From Tsuneonella amylolytica (GTDB lineage: Bacteria > Pseudomonadota > Alphaproteobacteria > Sphingomonadales > Sphingomonadaceae): a stretch of 64,000 bases of DNA. A program made the translations under genes and the position numbers. A model generated the notes under the pieces. It had not been told where the DNA came from and did not search any database. It worked only from the letters and a program-made list of their open reading frames with translations. Of the stretch, positions 8,934 through 16,670 are shown in pieces. Where the stretch lies: the NCBI RefSeq assembly GCF_003626915.1, contig NZ_CP032570.1, positions 2,417,001-2,481,000 on the forward strand, in the 5' to 3' direction. Within the stretch, counting starts at the first letter, position 1; each line of letters starts with the position of its first letter.

Positions 8934-10001
8934 TCAGTAGCCCGCCAGCGACGCGAACCGGTCGCGCAGGTAGCTGGTCGAACCCCAGCTAGCCTCGAGC
9001 ACGCGGGCGCGCTTGAGGTAGAAGCCGATGTCGTATTCGTCGGTCATGCCGATGCCGCCGTGAAGCTGCACGCCCTCGCGGCTCATGGTGTGGAGCACGC
9101 GATTGGCCTCCGCCTTGGCGACGCAGGCGGCACGCGGGATGCCGTGGCCGCTGTCGAGCGCCTCGAGACCACCTTCGACCGCGCTGCGCATCATCGCAAG
9201 GTCGCCGAACAGGTCCGCCATGCGGTGCTGCAACGCCTGGAAGCTGGCGAGCACCTGGTTGAACTGCACGCGCTGCTTCAGGTAATCGAGCGTTACGTCG
9301 AAGACCTGCTGCGCCATGCCGAGCATCTCGGCCGCGGTGAGGATGCGCGCCCGGTCGAGCACCTTGTCGGCGAGGTCGTCGCCGCCGTCCGCCAGTTTGT
9401 CAGCCGCTGCACCGTCGAAGGTGATGGTGGCATGGCTGCGCATGTCGGTGAGCTTGCGGTCGGACAGAGTCACGCCGTCGCCCTTCTCGACCAAATAGAG
9501 TCCGTCGGCCGCCGAAACGACGAACAGCGAGGCACCGTGCGCTTCGTGCACGAAGGCCTTGGTGCCGCTGAGCTTGCCGTCCGAAACCGAAGCCTCGGTC
9601 TTGCCGCCGTGGTGCGCGCCCTCGTCGAAGGCGAGTGTGCCCACGACTTCGCCGCTGGCGAGCTTCGGCAGCCATCTGGCCTTCTGTTCGTCCGATCCGC
9701 CCAGCACGATGGCGCTGGCGGCCAGCGTCGTGGCGACGATGGGGCTCGCCGTCATGGTCTTGCCGAGTTCCTCGACCACCAGGCCTGCGCTCATCCAGCC
9801 GAAGTCGCTGCCGCCGTGTTCTTCGGGGATGACGACGCCGGCCCAGCCCATCTGGGCCATCGTGTTCCACGCGTCGGGAGAATACCCCTCGGCGGGCTTT
9901 TCGGTGCGGACCTTGCGCCAGGCGGTGACGGGGCTTTCGTTGGTCGCCCAGTCGCGCGCCATGTCGCGCAGCATTTCCTGTTCTTCGTTGAGAATGGCCA
10001 T
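8934..10001 (-). CDS. acyl-CoA dehydrogenase, small subunit type
   Basis: 355 residues from the ATG at 10001 (MAILNEEQEML), preceded by an AAGGAG-like site. It is shorter than ordinary acyl-CoA dehydrogenases (about 380-400). The C-terminus ends ASWGSTSYLRDRFASLAGY, so the glutamate usually found in a YEGT motif is absent here. It starts 13 bases after the stop of the 403-residue dehydrogenase. Paired short and long dehydrogenases of this kind form alpha2beta2 enzymes in steroid side-chain degradation (FadE28/FadE29 type), which is the closest model I know; whether these two also assemble is inference. It likely introduces the alpha,beta double bond in a CoA thioester of the cluster's substrate. 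Confidence 0.88.
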   Translation of the reverse strand: MAILNEEQEMLRDMARDWATNESPVTAWRKVRTEKPAEGYSPDAWNTMAQMGWAGVVIPEEHGGSDFGWMSAGLVVEELGKTMTASPIVATTLAASAIVLGGSDEQKARWLPKLASGEVVGTLAFDEGAHHGGKTEASVSDGKLSGTKAFVHEAHGASLFVVSAADGLYLVEKGDGVTLSDRKLTDMRSHATITFDGAAADKLADGGDDLADKVLDRARILTAAEMLGMAQQVFDVTLDYLKQRVQFNQVLASFQALQHRMADLFGDLAMMRSAVEGGLEALDSGHGIPRAACVAKAEANRVLHTMSREGVQLHGGIGMTDEYDIGFYLKRARVLEASWGSTSYLRDRFASLAGY

Positions 10002-10014
10002 TTCGCGCGGCTCC

Positions 10015-11226
10015 TTACTGGTGGTCCAACATGCCGAGCACGCGCTTGGCGATGATGTTGTTCTGGATTTCGGTGCTGCCGCCGTAGATCGTGGTCGCCT
10101 TGCCGAAGAGCCACGCACGCACGCCGGCGAGTTCGGCTTCCTCGAAGCCGTCGCCTTCCCAGCCCAAACCTTGCAGGCCCATGATCTCGATCATCAGTTC
10201 GCTGCGTTCCTGACCGAGCTTGGTGCCGAGCTTCTTCAGGACCGAGCTGATCTCGCTGACGCCGCCGGCCGCCTTGCTTTCCTCGACCGCGCGCTTGGCG
10301 GTGAGGAGGAAGCTCTGCCAGCGGATCTCGAAGTCGGCGATCCGGTCGCGCAACACGGGATCGGCGATCTGGCCGTCGTCGCCGGTTTCGGCATACTTGC
10401 GGGCCGCGTCGGCAAGGCTCGAACCCATCAGGCGGGCCATGCTGCCGCCGCCCGACAGGTTGGTGCGCTCGTGCTGGAGCAGGCGCTTGCCGATGGTCCA
10501 GCCCTGGCCTTCCTTGCCGACCAGGTTTTCCTTGGGCACCTTCACGTCGGTGAAGAACGTCTCGCAGAACGGGCTCATGCCGCTGATCATCTGGATTGGG
10601 CGAACCTCGACACCCGGCGCGTCCATGTCGATCAGCATGAACGAGATGCCGTTGTGCTTGTCGGATTTGTCGGTGCGGACGATCGCGAAGCACTTGTCGG
10701 CCCACTGGCCCCCGCTGGTCCAGGTCTTCTGGCCGTTGACGAGGTAGTGGTCGCCCTTGTCCTCGGCGAAGGTCTGCAGGTTCGCGAGGTCCGAACCGGC
10801 GTTGGGCTCGCTATAGCCCTGGCACCAGCGGATCTCGCCCTTCGCGATCGGCGGGATATGCTCGCGCTTCTGCTCCTCGCTGCCGAATTCCAGCAGGGTG
10901 GGGCCGAACATCATCACGCCCATGCCGCCGATGGGGTTCCAGGCGCCGGCGCGGGCCATTTCCTCCTGCAGGATGCGGGCCTGCTTGCGGTCGAGGCCGC
11001 CGCCGCCGTATTCCTTGGGCCAGGTGGGCACGCCCCAGCCTTTCGCGCCCATCGCCTCGCGCCAGGCCTTTTCGGCCGGGCCTTCCTGCGCCGGTCCTTC
11101 GACGGTGGCGAGGGCGTTGCCCTTGCCCTTCAGTTCGGGGGGGAAGTTCTTCGCGATGAACTCGCGCACTTCCTCGCGGAAGGCGTCGTCGGTATTCGCT
11201 TCGCGGGGTTCGGCCAGGGTCGCCAT
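10015..11226 (-). CDS. acyl-CoA dehydrogenase, large subunit type
   Basis: 403 residues with all three acyl-CoA dehydrogenase domains. The flavin/substrate segment GYSEPNAGSDLANL lies near residue 140 and the C-terminal signature is YGGSTEIQNNIIAKRVLG. Glycine stands where medium-chain enzymes have the catalytic glutamate (YEGT), so the base must be elsewhere, for example in helix G as in isovaleryl-CoA dehydrogenase, or in the partner subunit. It is first of the pair, with the 355-residue gene 13 bases downstream, and it follows the symporter gene by 33 bases, so all four genes from 14093 to 8934 may be one transcript. Confidence 0.9.
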   Translation of the reverse strand: MATLAEPREANTDDAFREEVREFIAKNFPPELKGKGNALATVEGPAQEGPAEKAWREAMGAKGWGVPTWPKEYGGGGLDRKQARILQEEMARAGAWNPIGGMGVMMFGPTLLEFGSEEQKREHIPPIAKGEIRWCQGYSEPNAGSDLANLQTFAEDKGDHYLVNGQKTWTSGGQWADKCFAIVRTDKSDKHNGISFMLIDMDAPGVEVRPIQMISGMSPFCETFFTDVKVPKENLVGKEGQGWTIGKRLLQHERTNLSGGGSMARLMGSSLADAARKYAETGDDGQIADPVLRDRIADFEIRWQSFLLTAKRAVEESKAAGGVSEISSVLKKLGTKLGQERSELMIEIMGLQGLGWEGDGFEEAELAGVRAWLFGKATTIYGGSTEIQNNIIAKRVLGMLDHQ

Positions 11227-11259
11227 GATGTGTCTCTCCTCAGGTCGTCGGACGGGCGG

Positions 11260-12789
11260 TCAGCGGGCGGGCGCGCCAAGCGGCGCGTCCTGCATATCGC
11301 GGGCTTTTGCCTCGGCTTCTCGTGCGCGCAAGCGTTCCACGTTGGCAAGATGTTTCGCCTCGTTGATCGGATAGAACCAGATGATCAAGCAGCCGATCGC
11401 CCACAGGCCAATGACCATCGGTACGTAGTGCGCGATCAGGCTGTCGGTCATAGCGCGGGTGACGAGCGACGGATCGACCCCGGCAGGAAACTGCGAGGTT
11501 TCGAGCACGAAGCCGGCGGCCAGGATGCCCAGCCCGCCCGCGCACTGCGTGGCGAAGCTCGACGCCGCGAAATAGATGCCCGCGTTGTGCCTGCCGGACG
11601 TGACCGCGTCGTCCTCCACTACGTCGGCCAGCATGGCGGCGGTCATCATCAGACTGAGCGCAACCATCGTGCCGTAGACCGCACCGATCAGCAGCAGCGT
11701 GGGCAGCAGCAGCGGGTGGCCGGGCGGGAAGAACAGGTCGAAATAGGTCAGCCAAAGCGGACTGGTGCCGAGCGTGATGCCGATGAGCGCCATCCACAGC
11801 GAGGTGTTGCGCTTGCCGAACCACTTCGTGACCTTCGGCGCGAGCGGCAGCGCGATGCACACCGCCAGGAAGCTGTCGAGAGTGAGCAGGGCGAGCTGGC
11901 CCGAGCTGAGCTGGTAGACGTAGGTCCCGAAATAAAGCGAGGTAGCGCCGTAGAGGCCGATAGCGGTCCATTTGAGGACGGCGAACCCGAACACGGTCAG
12001 GAACGCGCGGTTCTTGAATGCGGTGCCCATTTCCTTGAGATGCGACAGCAGGCTGCCGCCCGCCTCGCGCGCATCCGCCGTGCGGATGTAGGGGATGCGC
12101 GAGCGCGTGCCCCATGCGCAGACAAGGATGCTCACCAGCATCAGCAGCGCGCCGGTGATTGCGAACGGGACGTAACCGGCCGGATTGAGCTGGCCCTTGG
12201 GATATTCGGGCGTCGCCACGAAATAGAACTTCAGCGCGAAGGCGGTGAACGCGAAGGTGCCGGCATAGGCAAACCAGTAACGCAGGCCATAGAGCTTGCT
12301 GCGTTCGTTGTAGTCCTGCGTCAGTTCGCTGCCGAGTGCGTTAGCGGGAACCTGGTACATGCTCATCGCGGCACGGGCGAGCGCGGCGAAGCAGAAGATC
12401 CAGACACCCATCGCGAAGTCGGACAGGCCTGCCGGCGGGAACCAGGTCATGCCGAAGAAGAACGCCGCCGGCACGGCGGCGGCGTAGATGTACGGGTGCC
12501 GCCGGCCGTGCTTGGATCTGGTAAGGTCGGATATCCGCCCGATCAGCGGATCGACTACCGCATCGACCAGCAGCGTGAGCGCGATCGCGGTCGACACGAC
12601 CGACGCCGACACGCCCAGGACCTGGTTGAAATAAAGCAGCAGGTAGGTCGAGAACGCCGCGCTCTTGATGCCGTCGGCGATCGAGCCGAACCCGAACGCG
12701 ACCCGGGTGCCGCGCTTGAGCGGCGGAGCTTCGGCGGGGAATTCGGCGGCGGCGGCGGCGGCGGTTGCGGGGGCGGTGGTCGCGGTCAT
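11260..12789 (-). CDS. GPH-type cation symporter (MFS superfamily)
   Basis: 509 residues from an ATG at 12789 that overlaps the stop of the preceding dehydrogenase gene by four bases (ATGA). Residues 1-25 are alanine/proline rich; from residue 28 the protein reads RVAFGFGSIADGIKSAAF and contains about twelve membrane segments and the charged loop DLTRSKHGRRHPYIY near residue 87. That arrangement is typical of glycoside-pentoside-hexuronide:cation symporters such as MelB, many of which in sphingomonads lie in catabolic clusters for non-sugar compounds. Translational coupling to a dehydrogenase argues that it carries the acid or an intermediate across the inner membrane. The exact substrate is unknown. 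Confidence 0.88.
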   Translation of the reverse strand: MTATTAPATAAAAAAEFPAEAPPLKRGTRVAFGFGSIADGIKSAAFSTYLLLYFNQVLGVSASVVSTAIALTLLVDAVVDPLIGRISDLTRSKHGRRHPYIYAAAVPAAFFFGMTWFPPAGLSDFAMGVWIFCFAALARAAMSMYQVPANALGSELTQDYNERSKLYGLRYWFAYAGTFAFTAFALKFYFVATPEYPKGQLNPAGYVPFAITGALLMLVSILVCAWGTRSRIPYIRTADAREAGGSLLSHLKEMGTAFKNRAFLTVFGFAVLKWTAIGLYGATSLYFGTYVYQLSSGQLALLTLDSFLAVCIALPLAPKVTKWFGKRNTSLWMALIGITLGTSPLWLTYFDLFFPPGHPLLLPTLLLIGAVYGTMVALSLMMTAAMLADVVEDDAVTSGRHNAGIYFAASSFATQCAGGLGILAAGFVLETSQFPAGVDPSLVTRAMTDSLIAHYVPMVIGLWAIGCLIIWFYPINEAKHLANVERLRAREAEAKARDMQDAPLGAPAR

Positions 12790-14093
12790 GCCGCCATCTC
12801 CGCGGCATCGGCAATGTCGCCGACGGGGTCGGGATAAAGCTCCATCGCCAGCGCGCGGCGTTGCAGCAGCGAATAGTCGGGGAACATGGGATCCTTCACG
12901 TCGCGGTAGGCTTTGAGATGCTGTTTCGCGACGGTGACCTTGTGCACTTCTGTCGGACCGTCGGCGATGCCCATGACCATTGCGGCGATCAGCCCGCCGA
13001 CGAAGGGCATCTCGTTCGACACGCCGAGGCTGCCGTGGATGTGGATGCACCGCTTGGCGATATCGGCGTAGACCTTGGGCATCAGCGCCTTTATTGCGGC
13101 GATGTCCTTGCGCACCCGGCGATAGTCGTTGTGCCTGTCGATCGCCCACGCGGTCTTGAGCACGAAAAGCTTGAACTGTTCCAGTTCGATGTAGCTGTCG
13201 GCGATGTCGAATTGCACGCCCTGGTAATCGGCGAGGGTGCCCGTGCGGGTGGTCCGGCTGACCGCGCGGCGGCTCATCTTGTCGAGCAGCTTCCGGCAAT
13301 TGCCGACGGTGCGCATCGCATGGTGCACCCGCCCGCCGCCGAGGCGGGTCTGCGAGATCGCGAACGCGCCGCCGCGTTCCCCGAGCAGGTGGTCGGCTGG
13401 CACGCGCACGTCGGTGTAGCGGACGTAGCTCTCGCTGCCGTTTTCCTGTCCGTAGACGCCGACGTTGCGGACGATCTCGACGCCGGGCGTGTTGATCGGC
13501 ACGATGAACATGCTCATCCGCTCGTGCCGGGGCGCGTCGGGATCGGTGACGGCCATCACGATCAGGAATTCGGCCCACTTGCCGTTGGTCGAGAACCACT
13601 TCTCGCCGTTGATCTTCCAGTGGTTTCCATCCTGTTCGGCGCGCGTGACGAAATTGGTGGGATCGCTGCCGCCTTGCGGTTCGGTCATGGAAAAGGCGCT
13701 GACGATGCGATTGTCGAGCAGCGGCTGGAGATACTGCTCCTTCTGTTCCGGGGTGCCGTAGTGCGCGATGATCTCGGCATTGCCGGTGTCGGGCGCCTGG
13801 CACCCGAACACGATCGGCGCGAACGTAGCCCCGCCGATCAGCTCGTTCATCAGCCCGAGCTTGACCTGGCCGTAACCCTGTCCGCCGAGTTCGGGGCCGA
13901 GGTGGCAGGCCCACAGGCCCGCGTCCTTCACCTCCTGCTGCAACGGGCGGACGAGCGCGTTCCTCCGCTCGTTCTTCACGTCGTAGGGGTGGATGCCGAG
14001 ATGGCCGAGCGGCTCGACCTTCTCGGCGATGAATTCTTCCATCCAGTCGAGCTTGGACTGGAATTCGGGATCGGTTTCGAAATCCCAAGCCAT
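12786..14093 (-). CDS. acyl-CoA dehydrogenase, ACAD10/11-like
   Basis: 435 residues starting at MAWDFETDPEF (ATG 14093, preceded by AGGAGAGAACCTG). Segments typical of the family are ELGGQGYGQVKLGLMNE, FSMTEPQGGSDPTNF and the C-terminal GIADGPTEVHKVTVAKQ. The DGPTEVHK version resembles ACAD10/ACAD11-like enzymes, which act on long or hydroxylated acyl chains in known cases. It opens a probable four- or five-gene operon with the symporter and dehydrogenase pair. The element at 14143-14160 upstream links its control to the TonB receptor. Confidence 0.9.
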   Translation of the reverse strand: MAWDFETDPEFQSKLDWMEEFIAEKVEPLGHLGIHPYDVKNERRNALVRPLQQEVKDAGLWACHLGPELGGQGYGQVKLGLMNELIGGATFAPIVFGCQAPDTGNAEIIAHYGTPEQKEQYLQPLLDNRIVSAFSMTEPQGGSDPTNFVTRAEQDGNHWKINGEKWFSTNGKWAEFLIVMAVTDPDAPRHERMSMFIVPINTPGVEIVRNVGVYGQENGSESYVRYTDVRVPADHLLGERGGAFAISQTRLGGGRVHHAMRTVGNCRKLLDKMSRRAVSRTTRTGTLADYQGVQFDIADSYIELEQFKLFVLKTAWAIDRHNDYRRVRKDIAAIKALMPKVYADIAKRCIHIHGSLGVSNEMPFVGGLIAAMVMGIADGPTEVHKVTVAKQHLKAYRDVKDPMFPDYSLLQRRALAMELYPDPVGDIADAAEMAA

Positions 14094-14142
14094 CAGGTTC
14101 TCTCCTGCGTCGGCACTTTCGTGCGCCGATCGCGAATCGAGC

Positions 14143-14160
14143 ATACCCGTTTTTGGAAAA
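14143..14160 (-). promoter_or_regulatory. shared upstream element, copy 2 (candidate operator)
   Basis: On the coding strand this reads TTTTCCAAAAACGGGTAT, ending exactly 50 bases before the start codon at 14093. It matches the copy at 7483-7500 in 15 of 18 positions. The roughly 35 bases between element and ribosome binding site are unrelated in the two leaders, so the match is not simply a recent duplication of the whole region. Confidence 0.55.
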
Positions 14161-14177
14161 GCCTCAAGCGTCTCCGC

Positions 14178-14945
14178 TCAGACCGTCGATCCGCCGTCGA
14201 CCACCATCGTCTGCCCGGTCGTCCAGCTCGCTGCCGGGCTGCACAGGTATACTGCAAGGCCGGCGATATCGTCGGGCTCGCCCAGCCGGCCCATGGGCGT
14301 GCGCGCGACGGCAGCCTTGGCGGCTTCCGGATTTTCATAGAGAGCGCGGGCGAAATCGGTCTTCACCAGACCCGGCGCGATGCCGTTGACGCGGATACCG
14401 TGCTTGCCGTTTTCGACCGCGTAGTTGCGCACGAGCTGGATGTCGGCCGCCTTCGTGATGGCGTAGGCGCCGAGTACGGGAGTACCGCGCAGTGCGCCGA
14501 TCGAGCTGATCACCAGGATCGCGCCGTCCTGCTTTGCGCGCATGTCGGGCAGGGCGAGCTGGATCAGCCAGTGGTTCGAGACCACGTTGTTCATCAGCGT
14601 CTTCTGGAACACCCCGTCCTCGATCGTATCGAGCGAGCCGTAGTGCGGGTTCGATGCCGCGTTGCAGACGAGGATGTCGATCGAGCCGAGCATCTCGCGC
14701 GTTTTCTCGACGAGGTTTTGGAGCGCCTCCTTCGACGAAATGCTCGCCGCTATCGCCACCGCGCTGCCTTCGCCGCATTCGGCATTGATTGCCGCGGCCA
14801 CTTGCTCGCACGCATCCTGGTTGCGGCTGGAGATGACGACCTTCGCGCCGCGCTGCGCCAGCCGTTCGGCGATGGCCTGACCGATCCCGCGCGAGGAACC
14901 GGTGATGATGGCGACCTTGCCGGTGAGGTCGAACGGATCGTTCAT
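14178..14945 (-). CDS. short-chain dehydrogenase/reductase
   Basis: 255 residues, standard SDR length. The N-terminal NAD(P)-binding glycine motif is TGSSRGIG (residues 15-22), the NAAS motif follows near residue 94, and the catalytic serine, tyrosine and lysine appear in ISSIGALRG and YAITKAA (about residues 140-160). The C-terminus closes with the usual GQTMVVDGG. A classical SDR in a beta-oxidation cluster would fit a 3-hydroxyacyl-CoA or ring-alcohol dehydrogenase, but substrate cannot be assigned. It is separated from the next dehydrogenase gene by about 85 bases that include the shared regulatory element, so it is likely a separate unit. Confidence 0.9.
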   Translation of the reverse strand: MNDPFDLTGKVAIITGSSRGIGQAIAERLAQRGAKVVISSRNQDACEQVAAAINAECGEGSAVAIAASISSKEALQNLVEKTREMLGSIDILVCNAASNPHYGSLDTIEDGVFQKTLMNNVVSNHWLIQLALPDMRAKQDGAILVISSIGALRGTPVLGAYAITKAADIQLVRNYAVENGKHGIRVNGIAPGLVKTDFARALYENPEAAKAAVARTPMGRLGEPDDIAGLAVYLCSPAASWTTGQTMVVDGGSTV

Positions 14946-15015
14946 GGCGTCTCTCCCTTTTTATCGAGAGATACCATGTGTTCGAATTGCCGCCCGCGCA
15001 AGGCCGCCGTCATTG

Positions 15016-16023
15016 TCAGGCGGCGACGACTTCCTGTTCGATCTTGCCGAAGATCGAATGGCCGTCGGCGTCGCGCATCTCGACCGAGACGGTGTCGCCG
15101 GGTTTCATGAACGGTGTCGTCGCCTCGCCGCCGGCGATCGTTTCGATCATGCGGATTTCCGCGATGCAGGAATATCCGGCGCCGCCCTCGCTCACCGGCT
15201 TGCCCGGACCGCCGTCTTCGCCCTTGTTGCTCACGGTGCCCGACCCGATGATCGAGCCGGCGCACAAGCTGCGCGTTTTCGCGGCATGGGCGACGAGGTC
15301 GGCGAGACTGAAGGTCGCCTCCTGCGCGGCGTTGGCTCGGCCGAAGGGCTGGCCGTTGTAATCGACCATCAGCGGCAGGTGGATGACGCTGCCGGACCAC
15401 GCCTCGCCCAGTTCGTCGGGCGTCACCGCGACGGGGCTGAAGGCGCTCGCGGGCTTCGACTGGAAGAAGCCGAACCCCTTGGCGAGTTCGCCCGGGATCA
15501 GACCGCGCAAGGATACGTCGTTCACAAGCATCAGCAGCTTGATGTGACCCGCGGCATCCTCGGCGGACACGCCCATCGGCACGTCGTCGACGATGACGGC
15601 GATCTCGCCTTCCATGTCGCAGCCCCATGCCGTGTCCCCGAGCGGGATCGGATCGCGCGGGGCGAGAAACCCGTCGCTGCCGCCCTGGTACATCAGCGGG
15701 TCGTGGTAGAAGCTCTCGGGCACCTCGGCGCCCCGCGCCTTGCGCACCAGTTCGACGTGGTTGATGTAGGCGCTGCCGTCGGCCCACTGATAGGCGCGGG
15801 GCAGCGGGCTCATCGCGTCGTGTTCGTGAAACCGCCCGCACGGCACGCTCCAGTGCTCGACATCGCGGTAGAGCGCCTCGAGGTAGGGCGCCACGCGCTC
15901 CCAGTCGTCGAGCGCGGCCTGCATCGTGGGCACGATGTGTTCGGCCGAGGAATAGCGGGTGAGATCCTTCGAGACGACGACGAGCCTGCCATCGCGGCCG
16001 TGCTTCAATGATGCGAGTTTCAT
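15016..16023 (-). CDS. fumarylacetoacetate hydrolase family protein
   Basis: 335 residues from the ATG at 16023, overlapping the stop of the isomerase gene by four bases. It reads MKLASLKHGRDGRLVVVSKD and contains the metal-binding acidic pair in DMEGEIAVIVDD near residue 140 and GTVSNKGEDGGPGKP near residue 270, both matching the short bacterial fumarylacetoacetase type. The reaction would be cleavage of fumarylacetoacetate (or fumarylpyruvate) to fumarate and acetoacetate (or pyruvate). Gene order with a zeta-class isomerase makes the homogentisate route most likely. The ring-cleaving dioxygenase is not in this window. Confidence 0.9.
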   Translation of the reverse strand: MKLASLKHGRDGRLVVVSKDLTRYSSAEHIVPTMQAALDDWERVAPYLEALYRDVEHWSVPCGRFHEHDAMSPLPRAYQWADGSAYINHVELVRKARGAEVPESFYHDPLMYQGGSDGFLAPRDPIPLGDTAWGCDMEGEIAVIVDDVPMGVSAEDAAGHIKLLMLVNDVSLRGLIPGELAKGFGFFQSKPASAFSPVAVTPDELGEAWSGSVIHLPLMVDYNGQPFGRANAAQEATFSLADLVAHAAKTRSLCAGSIIGSGTVSNKGEDGGPGKPVSEGGAGYSCIAEIRMIETIAGGEATTPFMKPGDTVSVEMRDADGHSIFGKIEQEVVAA

Positions 16024-16670
16024 GCGGGCCTCGTTCCTTCGGGATTGTCCGGCTGGTTGTCGGGGTGCGCGCGCCGGAACGCGGGCAGGGTGAGGCATGC
16101 GGCCTCGATGCGGGAGATGTGGGGGTAGGGTGCCATGTCGTAATCGAACCGGCGCGCGTTGTAGACTTGCGGCAGCAGCACGACTTCGAACAGGCCGGGT
16201 GCTTCGGTCACGAAGTCGCCGGTGTCGATCTGGGCCAGCCGCGCCTCGACCGGGGCGAACGTCCGCTCGAGCCAATGGTGGTACCACGCGCCGACCTGAT
16301 CCTGCGAAGCGCCGAACTCGGCGGCGAGGTACTTGAGCACCGGCAGGTTGTTCACCGCGTGTGTTTCGGTCGCGATCGCGTAGGCGAGTTCGCGCACCGT
16401 AAAACGGTCCTCGATACGGGCGGGCAGCAGCGGCGGCTGCGGATAGGCTTCGTCCAGCCATTCCAGCTGTGCCATCGATTGCGCCCGCTCGCGCCCGTCC
16501 GCTTCCAGCAGCGGGACCGAACCGAACGGATTGTGCGCGAGGTAGCCTTCGTCCTTCTGCTCGGCCTTCACCAGGTTGACCGGCAGGTATTCGTAATCGA
16601 GGCCCTTGAGGTTCAGCGCGATGCGCAGCCGGTAACTGGTCGAACTGCGGAAATAGCCATGCAGCTTCAT
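16020..16670 (-). CDS. maiA: maleylacetoacetate isomerase (zeta-class GST)
   Basis: 216 residues from the ATG at 16670; a TTG codon just before is less likely. It begins [23 protein letters not shown], the zeta-class signature with the catalytic serine region (SST) and the RLRIAL helix. This enzyme isomerises maleylacetoacetate to fumarylacetoacetate with glutathione, the step before the hydrolase encoded directly downstream. Its start overlaps the glutaryl-CoA dehydrogenase stop by one base (TGATG), so the three genes are translationally coupled. Maleylpyruvate isomerase of the gentisate path is the main alternative. Confidence 0.9.
   Translation of the reverse strand: MKLHGYFRSSTSYRLRIALNLKGLDYEYLPVNLVKAEQKDEGYLAHNPFGSVPLLEADGRERAQSMAQLEWLDEAYPQPPLLPARIEDRFTVRELAYAIATETHAVNNLPVLKYLAAEFGASQDQVGAWYHHWLERTFAPVEARLAQIDTGDFVTEAPGLFEVVLLPQVYNARRFDYDMAPYPHISRIEAACLTLPAFRRAHPDNQPDNPEGTRPA

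Noticed and set aside
9559..12837. A 1092-codon open frame on the plus strand opposite the dehydrogenase and symporter genes
   Set aside because: Shadow of GC-rich coding sequence; no recognisable domain or ribosome site.
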